From assembly GCA_963796125.1 (NCBI GenBank), contig CAWCKM010000027.1:1-46651 (forward strand): a DNA stretch of 46,651 bases, given 5' to 3'. The DNA comes from DASPRG01 sp963796125 (lineage in GTDB: Bacteria; Nitrospirota; Thermodesulfovibrionia; Thermodesulfovibrionales; SM23-35). Within the stretch, counting starts at the first letter, position 1; each line of letters begins with the position of its first letter. Below the pieces are notes generated by a model. That model had not been told where the DNA came from. It saw only the letters and a program-made list of their open reading frames with translations, and did not search any database. The position numbers and the translations under genes were made by a program. Shown here piece after piece: positions 35,905-45,490 of the stretch.

Positions 35905-35990
35905 AGCTAAGAGCAGAGAGCTCAGAGCGTAGAGTTTATACGCTTTGCCCACTGCTCTTTGCACTTTACTTATAGCTCTTTGCTCTTTGC
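35905..35990. repeat. Dispersed AGAGC-type repeat with imperfect inverted arms
   Basis: The accC-accB spacer is made of AGAGC/GCTCT units. The left half (about 35908-35934) contains AGAGCTCAGAGC. The right half (about 35940-35990) contains GCTCTTTGC units that are its approximate complement, so the RNA could fold into a long imperfect hairpin around GAGTTTATA. The same 12-mer occurs twice inside aroC. The right end reaches the accB stop codon. Confidence 0.7.
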
Positions 35991-36422
35991 TCATACCGGT
36001 TCTATGAGAAAAAGAGGCTCTCCATATTCAACAGGCTGACCATTTTCTACCAATGCCTTTATAATTGTGCCATCAATCTCACTCTCTATCTCATTCATGA
36101 GTTTCATTGCTTCAACGATACAAAGAACCTGACCTTTCTTAACCCGTGATCCTATTTCCACAAACGGAGCAGCCTCAGGTGAAGGTGCCCTGTAGAACGT
36201 GCCGACAATAGGTGAAGTTATAGTGATAAGCCTTGTCTCCTCTTCTGTTGCGGATATTACTTTCTCTTGCAGACCCCCAAATTTCTGCACTTGTATCTCC
36301 ATGGGAGATAACATCCTCTCCCTCTTGATTCTGACCTTTGTGCCATCTTTTTCTAATTGCAGTTCTGTAATATCCGTTTCTTTGAGAAGATCTATTAATT
36401 CTTTTAGATCGTCAATTTCCAT
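35991..36422 (-). CDS. accB: Biotin carboxyl carrier protein of acetyl-CoA carboxylase
   Basis: The 143-residue BCCP has an N-terminal helical region (DLKELIDLLKETDITELQLEKDG), a linker (about 38-68) and the biotinyl domain with the biotin Lys107 in VEAMKLMNEIES. The thumb-type segment SPEAAPFVEIGSRVKKGQ is typical of acetyl-CoA carboxylase BCCPs. The ATG overlaps the efp stop by one base (TAATG). The efp-accB-accC order is conserved in many phyla. Confidence 0.95.
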   Translation of the reverse strand: MEIDDLKELIDLLKETDITELQLEKDGTKVRIKRERMLSPMEIQVQKFGGLQEKVISATEEETRLITITSPIVGTFYRAPSPEAAPFVEIGSRVKKGQVLCIVEAMKLMNEIESEIDGTIIKALVENGQPVEYGEPLFLIEPV

Positions 36423-36988
36423 TATTTCACCCTTTCAATATATTCTGATGTCCTGGTATCTACCTTGATGGTATCTCCTTCATTTATATGAAAGGGGACT
36501 TTGACAACAGCCCCTGTTTCTAATGTCGCAGGTTTGCCACCGCCTCCTGATGCTGTATCTCCTTTGAATCCTGGAGGATCTGTCTTCCTGACCATGAGTT
36601 CGACAAAGGTGGGAAATTCTACGCTCAGCGGCCGTTCTTTCCAGTAAATGATTCCGACGACCATATTTTCTTTAAGAAATTTTCTTGATTCGCCAAGCTG
36701 ACCAGCATTCAGAGGAACCTGCTCGTATGTCTCCACGTCCATGAAATAGTACATATCTTCCTGCATATAGAGGTATTGCATCTTTTTTTCTTCAAGGTGA
36801 GGAGTTTCGAGTTTTTCACCTGACCTGAAAGTCTCTTCAAGTACACTCCCGGTCTTGAGGCTCTTCATTTTAGTCCTGACAATAGCTCCGCCCCGCCCCA
36901 TCTTTACGTGCTGGAAATCGACTATCTCACATGGTTCGCCTTTAAATTCTACTTTAAGACCTTTTCTGAAATCACTTGTTGAGATCAA
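36422..36988 (-). CDS. efp: Elongation factor P, arginine-tip form
   Basis: EF-P rescues ribosomes stalled at polyproline stretches. The 188 residues span all three KOW/OB domains (STSDFRKGLKVEFKGEPCEIV, the acidic middle domain, and the C-terminal GDTIKVDTRTSEYIERVK). The loop that reaches the peptidyl-transferase centre reads VKMGRGGAIVR, with Arg32 where E. coli has the beta-lysylated Lys34. Arg at this site is rhamnosylated by EarP in Pseudomonas. The start is TTG, with AGGGG suitably upstream. It follows pepP and overlaps accB by one base. Confidence 0.94.
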   Translation of the reverse strand: MISTSDFRKGLKVEFKGEPCEIVDFQHVKMGRGGAIVRTKMKSLKTGSVLEETFRSGEKLETPHLEEKKMQYLYMQEDMYYFMDVETYEQVPLNAGQLGESRKFLKENMVVGIIYWKERPLSVEFPTFVELMVRKTDPPGFKGDTASGGGGKPATLETGAVVKVPFHINEGDTIKVDTRTSEYIERVK

Positions 36989-37078
36989 ATGTATACCCCT
37001 ACATTCTAAAAGTAGACAATTTTACCATTTTTGATAATATATTGCCTTAGATACGCTCTCTTTTATAGGAAAATTTCT

Positions 37079-38180
37079 TTATCTTATGTTCTCAAGCTCT
37101 TTTGGAAGAGCTGTCAGAACTTCAGAGCCATCAGTCGTTACCAGTACCATGTCCTCTATTCTTACACCCCCGATACCTGGAATGTAAATGCCAGGCTCGA
37201 TAGTGAAAACCATATTCTGTTTAACGGTCTCTCTTCCCTTCCTTGTTATTCGTGGTAATTCATGGACCTGAAGTCCGACTCCATGGCCGGTTCCATGGTC
37301 AAAAAAGTCACCATACCCATATTTTTTTATAAAATTCCTTGCAGCACTGTCTATCTCCTGATATTCTTTTCCAGGCGCAACGAGAGTAATGGCACTTTCA
37401 TTTGCCTCTAAAACGATTTGATAGATCTTTTTCTTTTGAGTGACGTTATTCCCACTATCAATGAATAATGTCCTTGTCATATCAGAGAAATAACCGTCAG
37501 ACTCTCCACCCCAGTCTATGATGATCAGATCACCGTTTGCGAATTTCCTTTCAGTTGGTTTTGCATGAGGCATGGCTGAATGAGGACCTGATGCGACAAT
37601 TACATCAAAAGGAAGATGTCTGCAGCCTTTCTTCTTCAATCTATCTTCGAGTCTCAGGGCGAGCGATCTCTCCCTCGCTCCCCGTCTGATATATGGTTTT
37701 ACTTCCAGAAAGGCAGATTCTGCGCGTCGTATCGCTTCCCTGATTGAATTAATTTCATGGATGTCTTTTATTTGCCTTAATCTTTCAACAAGACTTTTTA
37801 CAGCTTCAAGATTGATATCTCTGGATAAAGCACGTAAAAACATCATAGGAAACGGAAGACTCAAAGCCGAGATTGTTTATGCCGGTCTTTCGGGAAAGGT
37901 TTTTTATGACCTTTATCATTCCTTCTCTCTGGATGAAAAAATCCCAACCGTGTACCTCCTTTTCTGCCTGCTCTTTGTATCGGAAATCAGTTATGAAGAT
38001 ATGTTCTTTCTTTGTGATAAGGAGAAAAGCTGATGAACCTGTAAAACCGGTAAGATACCGGACATTGTGGATATCGGTGACGAGGAAACCATCAATTTTT
38101 TTCCTCTTTAAGGATTCTTTTACTCTATTGAGCCGGGAAGTGTAATGAGTGGCTGATAATTGAATCAGAGCATGATTCAT
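37079..38180 (-). pseudogene. pepP: Xaa-Pro aminopeptidase, frameshifted
   Basis: This M24 metallopeptidase removes N-terminal residues next to proline. The first frame (38180 to about 37840) gives the creatinase-type N domain (KRKKIDGFLVTDIHNVRYLT). The second (to 37079) gives the pita-bread catalytic domain: IIIDWGGESDGYFSDMTRT (metal Asp pair), FDHGTGHGVGLQVHE (His), FTIEPGIYI and VRIEDMV (Glu). All metal ligands are present. The break lies in a five-base T run (minus strand) near 37836-37840; dropping one T restores YDVLRALSRDINLEAV. pepP-efp is a conserved pair. Confidence 0.87.
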
Positions 38181-38239
38181 TAAATGATATTCCTCGGGCT
38201 TGCTACAGAGTTATTCATTCAGCAAACTCTTTCTAAAGG

Positions 38240-38304
38240 ATGTCATTCCCGCTTGTCGGGAAATCTTTCTTAAAAGAAGGATGCCGGACAAGCCGGCATG
38301 ACAA
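38240..38304. repeat. Palindromic intergenic repeat of nested hairpins
   Basis: Two arms, TGTCATTCCCGCTTGTCGGG onward and GGATGCCGGACAAGCCGGCA onward, are approximate complements over about 30 bp around a short TTAAAA centre. Each arm also contains its own perfect hairpin: TTCCCG-CTTGT-CGGGAA and ATGCCGG-ACAAG-CCGGCAT. Such GTCATTCC-type palindromes are dispersed in many bacterial genomes. It lies in the 176-nt aroQ-pepP gap, which holds nothing else. Confidence 0.8.
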
Positions 38305-38356
38305 AAATACAATCTACAAATCTTAAATATTTTTGATATTTTGAAGATAAAAAACA

Positions 38357-38785
38357 TTATTTGGAAAGGATGTTTTTTACTGCCCTCAGGGCAAGGAGAT
38401 AACTGTCAGGCCCAAATCCGCTTAGTTGCCCAACAGCGACATCTGCCATAAAAGACCTTCTCCTGAATTCCTCGCGCCGATAAATATTAGAGAGATGTAC
38501 CTCGATTGAAGGTTTTCCAACTGCTAAAAGGGCATCCCGTATTGCTATACTCGTATGGGTATAAGCAGCAGGATTTATGATCAGGGCGTCGTAAGTATGT
38601 TTCTGTATAGCATCGATTATTTCTCCCTCACTGTTGAGCTGGAGTATGTTGACATCGATACCAAGTTCTGAAGCAAGGGAACGGATGGCATTGTTTATTT
38701 CTTCGAGTGATTTTATTCCATATATGTCAGTTTCCCTCATGCCGAGGAGGTTAAGATTTGGACCATGTATAACAAGTACTTTCAT
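38357..38785 (-). CDS. aroQ: Type II 3-dehydroquinate dehydratase
   Basis: AroQ performs the third step of the shikimate pathway. The 142 residues show HGPNLNLLGMRETDIYG with catalytic Tyr22, LNSEGEIIDAI (usually NHEGE; here the His is Ser), NPAAYTHTSIAIRDAL with the catalytic Asn, and the EVHLSNIYRREEFRRRS loop with catalytic His. It lies 12 nt after the TPR gene. In many genomes aroQ-pepP-efp-accB-accC are adjacent, as here. Confidence 0.94.
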   Translation of the reverse strand: MKVLVIHGPNLNLLGMRETDIYGIKSLEEINNAIRSLASELGIDVNILQLNSEGEIIDAIQKHTYDALIINPAAYTHTSIAIRDALLAVGKPSIEVHLSNIYRREEFRRRSFMADVAVGQLSGFGPDSYLLALRAVKNILSK

Positions 38786-38797
38786 TACGTATAGCTA

Positions 38798-39688
38798 CTA
38801 TTGGATAGTTCTGAAAAACTCATCCTGTCTTTTTCTAATACTGTCAAGGAGGCTGTTCATCTTTGCGATCAGGTCTTCTTTGCCTTTTCCAAGGAGACTT
38901 AGAAGGTTTTTCAATTCCTCAATACGCTGAAGCACATGGACATTATCAGGCTCGGTGGAGAGGAGTCTTTTGTATATATTCAGTGCATCTGCATACTTGC
39001 CCTGAGATATGTATGAGTCTGCAACGCCAAAATCTATATGAGACTGTTCGGGCACTTCCTTTTCCAGAGTCTCACTGATATCATCCATTACAAAAACTGA
39101 TTCTTCTGCCTCCCCGGATACTGATGCTTCAGTTTCAGAAAGGTTTCCTTCCACAGATAGTTCTATCATCTCTTCTAACCCGGAAGGAGTTTCTTCCAAT
39201 GCTTTGAAAGATTCAGTGACAGTGACATCAGAGGACTTTTCATCTGTTATGCTAACCTTGAACGTTTCTGCACCCTCTGGTTGAACAGTAACTCCTCCAA
39301 GAGCAGCAAGACTTTTTTCCGCATCCCAGTCAAGGGGATTAAGCTTCAGTACCATCTTGAATTCTTCTATTGCTTTGTCTCTCATATTGAGAGTGCTGTA
39401 AATTTCAGCCAGTCTCTTATGTGCATAGAGATTGTCGGGAATGGTATGAATTACCTTTTCAAATTCTGTACTTGCTTCATCAAGCATATCCTTGTCGAGA
39501 TAGATTTTTCCTAAGGAAACATGTGCGCTCATATAGCTTGGATGTTTTTTAAGTCCCAGTGAAAGAGTTTCTATAGCTTCATCGAGCATACCTATTTTTT
39601 TATATTCTTCGGCAAGGGGCACGAAGAGCTTTGAATTAGGATCTTTATCCACTCTTTCTTTCAGTCTCTCAATTTCTTCTAATCCCAT
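38798..39688 (-). CDS. TPR-repeat protein
   Basis: The 296-residue protein has tetratricopeptide repeats at both ends: three to four units at about 5-130 (FVPLAEEYKKIGMLDEAIETL, SAHVSLGKIYLDKDMLDEA, YAHKRLAEIYSTLNMRDKA) and one or two near 225-262 (VADSYISQGKYADALNIYK). A Glu/Ser-rich unstructured segment separates them. There is no signal peptide or membrane segment, so it is likely a cytosolic scaffold. It sits between coaBC and aroQ. The partner and role are unknown. Confidence 0.85.
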   Translation of the reverse strand: MGLEEIERLKERVDKDPNSKLFVPLAEEYKKIGMLDEAIETLSLGLKKHPSYMSAHVSLGKIYLDKDMLDEASTEFEKVIHTIPDNLYAHKRLAEIYSTLNMRDKAIEEFKMVLKLNPLDWDAEKSLAALGGVTVQPEGAETFKVSITDEKSSDVTVTESFKALEETPSGLEEMIELSVEGNLSETEASVSGEAEESVFVMDDISETLEKEVPEQSHIDFGVADSYISQGKYADALNIYKRLLSTEPDNVHVLQRIEELKNLLSLLGKGKEDLIAKMNSLLDSIRKRQDEFFRTIQ

Positions 39689-39723
39689 ATATGTCAGAAT
39701 TTTTATCTAAACACTGGAAAATG

Positions 39724-40915
39724 TCAAGCTTTAAGTTGGACCAATCTGTCCAGGATAGACTCTGCAACAGAATCCTTACTCAAAATGGGAAGGATTATCT
39801 CTCCTTCTCTGTCGAGAATAGCAACACTGTTTGTGTCTACATCAAATCCCGAGCCTGCATCCGTAACATCGTTAAATATGATCATATCCATATTTTTTTC
39901 CAGTAACTTCTTTTTAGCACGTTCAATTTTATCTCCTGTTTCAGCTGCGAAACCAATGGTAAATGGTCTGTCTTTCCTTGTTCCGACCTCCAAAAGAATG
40001 TCAGGTGTTTTGCAAAGCCTCAGGAGAAGTTCTTCAGATTTCTCAATCTTCTCTTCTGCCTTTTCTGCAGGCATGAAATCAGAAACAGCAGCAGACATTA
40101 CCAGTACCGTTGCTAAGGGAAGTTCCCGGTTTACAGCATCGAACATCTCCGCTGCTGTCTCTACAGGAACAAATTTAGCTCCCCGCGGTTGACGCAGAAC
40201 AGATGGGCCGCTTATAAGGGTAACTTCTGCGCCTCTTCTTAACGCAGCCCTTGCTAAGGCATACCCCATCTTCCCTGATGATCTGTTTGATAAGAACCTA
40301 ACAGGGTCGATATATTCTCTCGTAGGACCGGCTGTCACAATGACCTTCTCTCCTGCAAGGTCTTTTGAGCTGAGGGTTGCCCTAATAGCCTCTATTATAT
40401 CGGGGGGGTCTGACATTCTTCCCATCCCTTCTTCTCCGCATGCAAGGCTGCCTCTCTCAGGTCCGACCTGAATGATTCCACGGGACAGAAGATTTTGAAG
40501 GTTTTCCTGGAATAGAGGATGCTCATACATCCTCCAGTTCATAGAGGGTGCGATGACTGTTTTCCCTCGTGAAGGAAAGCAGACAGGTGCAGAGGAAGTT
40601 ATCAGCAATACCCCTTGCGAATTTTGCTATTGTATTTGCTGTCGCAGGAGCGACAACCATGATATCAGCATGAGCGGGCAATGATATATGGGCAAGGGGA
40701 TCACTGAAGAGATCAGAATAAACCTTGTTTTGCGAGGCAATCTCAAGAGAGAGGGGTGTAATAAATTTTTTGGCAGCCTCTGTCATAACCACAGTGACAG
40801 AGACACCTTCTTCTCTGAGTCTTCTTATGAGATCAACTGTTTTATAAGCCGCAACTCCTCCTGTAACACCAAGGAGTACTGACTTATTCCTCAACACCTT
40901 CTTCTTTTCTCTCAC
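39724..40915 (-). pseudogene. coaBC: Bifunctional PPC decarboxylase/phosphopantothenate-cysteine ligase, frameshifted
   Basis: CoaBC makes 4'-phosphopantetheine for coenzyme A. The first frame (40915 to about 40563) is CoaC: LLGVTGGVAAYKTVDLIRRL, catalytic His in LAHISLPAHADI and VVAPATANTIAKFARGIADN. The second frame carries PSMNWRMYEHP, the catalytic Cys in GSLACGEEGMGRM and CoaB (VTAGPTREYIDPVRFLSNRS, PVRFLSNRSSGKMGYALA). The break near 40563 sits in GAGGGAAAAC. The GTG start at 40915 lies inside rpoZ, with GGAGG upstream. CoA synthesis is essential, so an error in the sequence is likely. Confidence 0.88.
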
Positions 40916-41282
40916 CGAAAAGGTCCTCCAGGGCCTTCTTTTCTGTTGTTTCCTTTTCGTGGAGATAAACCTTCAGGTCTTTTTCGAGCTCAGTGGCCTC
41001 TTCACCAGCAACTGCCTTTTCCCGTTCCTCGAGGAGTCTTCTGTAATCGAACTTCTTGTCTTCTTCTTTAGCTTTTTTGGCTTCTTCGCCTGTAAGGAAT
41101 TCAATGCTGCCTGATACTGTCTCTTCAATGGCTATGCTTGTGATCTTCTTTGCTTTTGTCTTAATTTTGGGTTTGACTCCGAGAGACAGTTCTTTTGCCC
41201 TTTGAGATGCTATTGCTACGACCCTGTATCTTCCGTCTATCTTGTTCCTGTCATATTCAAGTGGCAGGGAAATAATATCCAT
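40884..41282 (-). CDS. rpoZ: RNA polymerase omega subunit, extended form
   Basis: The N-terminal 60 residues match omega: a YDRNKIDGRYRVVAIASQRAKEL helix that clamps the beta' subunit, and SIAIEETVSGSIEFLTGEE. The remaining half is a highly charged Glu/Lys tail, making 132 residues rather than the usual 70-100. AGGAGG precedes the ATG. The gmk-rpoZ-coaBC order is conserved in many bacteria, which supports the call. Its end overlaps coaBC by 32 nt. Confidence 0.88.
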   Translation of the reverse strand: MDIISLPLEYDRNKIDGRYRVVAIASQRAKELSLGVKPKIKTKAKKITSIAIEETVSGSIEFLTGEEAKKAKEEDKKFDYRRLLEEREKAVAGEEATELEKDLKVYLHEKETTEKKALEDLFGERKEEGVEE

Positions 41283-41291
41283 CTTTTCCTC

Positions 41292-41924
41292 CTATTTGAA
41301 AAAATTCTCTTTAATCCATTCAGAGCTGATCTGCTCAACTCTTGCCCTGTTCGCAATTATTATTGACTCAAGTTCCTTGAAGGCATCCTCAAAAATACTA
41401 TTTACTATAACATAATCATACTCCGGATACTTTTTCATTTCCTCCAAAGCCACTGCAAGCCTTTTTTCTATTTCTTCCTTTACATTGACCATCCGTTGTT
41501 CAAGTCTCTCTCTCAATATTTCCAGAGAGGGCGGTAGAATAAAAATATATACTCCTCCCGGTAATTTTTCTTTGAGCTGCATGGCGCCCTGCACGTCGAT
41601 ATCCAGTATTGCATCAACCCCTGAATTCATTATTTCTTCAAGCCTTTTCCGTGCAGTACCATAAAGCTCTCCGTGAATCTCTGCCCACTCTGCAAACTCC
41701 TTTTTGTGAATCATGGTCATAAATTCCTCTCTGTTAATAAACGTATAGTCTCTCCCATTTACTTCTCCAACCCGGGGAGATCGGGTAGTATAGGAAACTG
41801 AATGCATGAGGTGAGGCAGAACTGATATTGCTTTTTTGTAGAGTGTTGTTTTCCCTGCACCGGAGGGTCCGGAGACTACAAAAAGAATACCCTTATTCTT
41901 CTTCAAGTGTCTCTTTTTCTTCAA
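41292..41924 (-). CDS. gmk: Guanylate kinase
   Basis: Gmk phosphorylates GMP to GDP. The 210-residue protein has the P-loop VVSGPSGAGKTTLYKK, the GMP-binding SYTTRSPRVGEVNGRDY, DILDIDVQGAMQLKE and the lid RLEQR. A short Lys-rich N-terminal extension precedes the P-loop. The start is a TTG at 41924 that overlaps remA by 32 nt; a second TTG at 41906 is also possible. It is part of yicC-remA-gmk-rpoZ. Confidence 0.94.
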   Translation of the reverse strand: MKKKRHLKKNKGILFVVSGPSGAGKTTLYKKAISVLPHLMHSVSYTTRSPRVGEVNGRDYTFINREEFMTMIHKKEFAEWAEIHGELYGTARKRLEEIMNSGVDAILDIDVQGAMQLKEKLPGGVYIFILPPSLEILRERLEQRMVNVKEEIEKRLAVALEEMKKYPEYDYVIVNSIFEDAFKELESIIIANRARVEQISSEWIKENFFK

Positions 41925-42171
41925 GGAATCTCTGTGTAATCGTCTCGGCCTGAAGGCCTGAAAGAATGATATGATCGCTGTCTGTTACTATGATTGAGCG
42001 GGTGCGTCTGCCTTCGGTAGCATCAATCAGTTTGCCCCTCTTTTTTGCTTCTTCCCGGAGCCTCTTCATTGGCGCAGAGCCGGGGGTAATAATTGCTACA
42101 ACTCTTGCAGACGCTATGACATTCCCAAAGCCTATGTTGACGAGTACCGGTCTTAAGTTACCTTTTTTCAT
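41893..42171 (-). CDS. remA: RemA/DUF370 family DNA-binding regulator
   Basis: The 92-residue protein carries the DUF370 fold: LVNIGFGNVIASARVVAIIT, then SAPMKRLREEAKKRGKLIDAT, GRRTRSIIVTDSDHIILSGL and AETITQRF. RemA in Bacillus forms an oligomeric ring that wraps DNA and activates biofilm and osmoprotection operons. The Arg-rich middle is the DNA-contact region. AAGGAGAG precedes the ATG. The position between yicC and gmk is the standard context. Target genes here are unknown. Confidence 0.92.
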   Translation of the reverse strand: MKKGNLRPVLVNIGFGNVIASARVVAIITPGSAPMKRLREEAKKRGKLIDATEGRRTRSIIVTDSDHIILSGLQAETITQRFLEEKETLEEE

Positions 42172-42180
42172 GTTCTCTCC

Positions 42181-43032
42181 TTATTGTAAATTCTGCACCT
42201 GTTCTCTCATCTTTTCGATTTCGAGTTTCATGTCCACAGTCAGGCTCGATATTGTGTAATCGCCTGATTTGGCTGCAATCGTGTTTACTTCCCTTCCTAT
42301 CTCCTGGAGGAGGAAATCGAGTTTTCTTCCCATAACATTTCCCTCATTGAGGGTCTCTGTCAACTGTTGGACATGGTTTTCGATTCTGTGCAACCTCTTC
42401 AGAGATATCGAGTTTCTCGAGCACGACTGAAGCCTCCTGAATGACCTTTGCGTTGTCTATCTCTTTCGGTTCTAACAATAATCTAAGTCTCTCTGAAAAC
42501 TTCGCTTTATACTGCTCTATCAGAGATGGCATCAAAGATTTTATTTTATCATTGGTTGCCTTCAATGATGCTGCCCTCTGACGCTGTTCATCTGCAAGCA
42601 GTTTCTCCCTCTCTTATCCTCATGGCTTCGAGACGGGAGACCGCCTCACGAAAGGCAGTCATAGAGGGCATCAATGTCATATTTAGGCTCTTCTTCGACA
42701 AGGAGTTCTCTATATCCTGCAAGTGTATTGATGTCTATCTTGCCAGGGATGGAAAGCTCTTTTTGTATTTCCTTGAAAGCGGTATAAATTTTTCCTGCCA
42801 TATCTTTGTTTATTGTTACCTGGGCCATTCGATGATTATCTGTTGAAACAGTAACATCAAATTTCCCTCTCTGAAATTTCTCTTTAAGCATGTTTCTCAG
42901 GGCCACATCGTACTGACTCAGATAGGGTGGTGCCTTGATTGTTATATCCATAAACCTGTGATTCAGGGAGCGGATTTCAACCCTGAACCCGTTTTTCTCA
43001 GCGCTTCCAAAGCCTGTCATACTCTGTGCCAT
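42181..43032 (-). pseudogene. yicC: YicC-family endoribonuclease, three frameshifts
   Basis: The four frame segments together give a complete YicC: MAQSMTGFGSAEKNGFRVEI and RSLNHRFMDITIKAP at the N-terminus, a middle coiled helical region (ERLRLLLEPKEIDNAKVIQE) and the C-terminal DUF1732 part (GRKLDFLLQEIGREVNTIAAK and SLTVDMKLEIEKMREQVQN). Breaks lie near 42655, 42604 and 42390. YicC proteins are endoribonucleases. The conserved yicC-remA-gmk order confirms identity. Three indels in 850 bp point to poor local sequence or a decayed gene. Confidence 0.85.
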
Positions 43033-43160
43033 AACTGTTCATAAACTATAAAACAGTCATTCAATTAAGTCAATTTCTGAGGGAATAACCGTCTTACGTA
43101 CAACATTACTGTTACAGCTTTAAAACCTTGCTTCTTTTTGTTAGAATACCATGGGTTTTC

Positions 43161-45421
43161 ATGAAGAGATCAAGAAAGATTAAGGATTTATGGGAGGTGG
43201 TATCAGCCTTCCTTTCAAGGTCAACCTTTTACTTCAGTGTAGAACATTTAAAGATGATAGTTATTATTGGCACGCCTCTTTTACTCATCATTACTCTATT
43301 AATCGGCTGGTTCTATGCAAGGAAAGTCAGGGAAACAGTGGTCAGAGACTTTAACCAGCAGCAGTTACTCCTCGCAAGACATGCTGCAAACCAGATAGAA
43401 GATAGCATTAACCATTTAAAGAGGGAGTTGTCTCTCCTCAGTCTCTCACCATCCATACAATACAGAGAATCAGCCTTCATGAATAAAAGAATGGATATTG
43501 CCTTCTCAAGCATTAAGGACAAAGGAGGAGTGGAAATACGGTTTACCGATATCAAAGATCTCAAAACCCATATGGTGGATGACTCCGGATATAAGACGAT
43601 AGGTCCCTCTCAGGAAGATTTGAATTATCTGGAGTGGGCAAGTATGGAGGAAAATAAAGGCAATATCCTTATATGCGATATTTTTTGCAAGGATTACGGA
43701 AATAATTATAAGAGACCCATGATGAGGATGGTTACACCTGTCTGGCAGGTCTCTGTGGATGAGTCACATCCTGTAGCAAAAAATAAATTTTCCGGGGTCT
43801 TGATGTTTCTCGTTGATGCCACTGAGTTAACAGGAAAAGTTACAAAAGGAATACAGTCCGGGAGAACGGGATATGCATGGGTGATTGATAAGAAAGGCAT
43901 ATTTCTCTTTCATCATGAAAAAGATTTTATCGGCAAAAATGCCTTTGAGGTTCGGAAAGGAAAGATGCCCTCTATATCCTTTGCAAGGATTAATGAGATC
44001 CAGAAAGAGAAGATGTTAAAGGGTGAAGAGGGAACAAGCTGGTACATATCCGGATGGCATAGAGGGACAGGCGGGTGAGATTAAGAAGTTGATTGCCTAT
44101 GCACCTATTCCATTAAGTATGCTAACCATAAGGGTGAAATCTGGTCTGTAGCAGTGGTAGCACCTATTAGTGAGGTTGAGGGTACCGTCCGGGGTATACA
44201 GATCGGACAATTTCTGCTCGAAGGCGTTGTTGTTTTGGGGATACTCTTGGGGGGATTTTTAATATTTACGGTACTGCTTAAATGGTCAGCAATTTTGAAA
44301 GAGGAGGTCGAGGAAAAGACCAGGGAACTCAGAAAATCCGAAAGTCTTTACAGGTCTCTTGTTGAGCGTGCAGAGGATATTATCTTTAGAGTCGACAAAA
44401 AAGGTAATTTTCTCTCCATGAACAGGTACGGATACAATTTCTTCAAAAGAAAACCTAAGGATATTTTAGAACACAATCTTGCAGAATTGTTTCCTGCTGA
44501 ATGTGTTGAAGTTCAGATAAAAACAATAGAAGATGTCTTTGAAGACAATGTAAGCAGACATTTAATCTGTCCTGTGCTTATGGATGGAAATGAATACTGG
44601 CTAAGCACCAACTTCAGCGGTATCCTGGATGAAAATGAAAAGGTAACGTCGATACTGGGGATTTCACGGGACATCACAGAAAGAAGAAAGATGGAGGAGC
44701 AGATGTACCACACCGAAAAACTGGCATCCCTGGGAACAATGGCTGCAGGTGTGGCACATGAAATAAATAATCCTCTTGGCTATAATCCTCGGGTTTACAG
44801 AGATGCTGACAGAGAAGGTTCCCCCTGACTCTGAATTTTATGAGATATTAAAGACTATGGAAAGACAGGGTCTTAATGCCCAGAGGATTGTGTCAAACCT
44901 CTTGAGCTTTGCACGCTTTTCAGAGCCAAAGGAAGAAGAAATAGATATAAGAGAAAACATCGAGGCTAGTACTTGCTGTTGAAGGAAATACCCTGGCACT
45001 TAATAACATCTTTGTTGAAAGAGATATGGAAGAACCTCTGCCAAAGGTAAAAGGAGACCCTGGTGAGCTCCAGCAGGTCTTCTTCAATATTATCAGTAAC
45101 TCCATTTCTGCTATGAAAGAAGGAGGGGGACTCCTCAAGATCGTTACAAGAGCTGTTGATAACGGGCGGAATGTTGAGATAAGGATTTCGGATACAGGGA
45201 CCGGAATTAAAAAAGAACACAGGGCAAAGATATTCGATCCCTTTTTTACAACCAAAAAAGTAGGAGAAGGCACCGGACTGGGACTTGCCATATCGTATGC
45301 ACTGGTTTAGCAAACATGGCGGGACTATTACCTTTGAGACAAAGACGAAAGAAGAGTCAAGGAGACGGGTACGACTTTTATCGTAACCTTGCCAGCATTA
45401 AAAAAAGTGAACAGTGGGTGA
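43161..45421 (+). pseudogene. Cache-PAS sensor histidine kinase, multiply frameshifted
   Basis: Spliced across frames, the product is a membrane sensor. TM1 is at about residues 30-52 (MIVIIGTPLLLIITLLIGWF). An extracellular Cache-type domain follows (RTGYAWVIDKKGIFLFHHEK), then TM2 (GVVVLGILLGGFLIFTVLL), a PAS domain (RAEDIIFRVDKKGNFLSMN), the H box VAHEINNPL, the N box NIISNSISAM, and the G boxes DTGTGI and GEGTGLGLAI. Breaks lie near 44066, 44127, 44780, 44968, 45308 and 45358. All catalytic boxes are readable. The following gene is its likely response regulator. The signal is unknown. Confidence 0.85.
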
Positions 45422-45465
45422 AGTGAACAGTTTTTTCAACGTTATGTTCTAAACTACTGTTCACT
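45406..45465. repeat. AGTGAACAGT repeat with hairpin
   Basis: AGTGAACAGT occurs at 45406-45415 and 45422-45431, and its exact complement ACTGTTCACT at 45456-45465. The second and third copies can form a 10-bp perfect stem. The first copy forms the last codons of the kinase (VNSG). This lies in the kinase-regulator gap and resembles the low-complexity tract at the end of the regulator. Confidence 0.75.
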
Positions 45466-45490
45466 AAACCACTAAGAAAGGGAGGGAGAT

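Noticed and set aside
38181..38356. Small gene in the aroQ-pepP gap
   Set aside because: The gap is occupied by the palindromic repeat and no frame with coding character is visible.
43128..43160. Start of the sensor kinase at the upstream TTG
   Set aside because: The ATG at 43161 gives a basic N-terminus before TM1; the TTG adds a stray hydrophobic stretch with no ribosome binding site.
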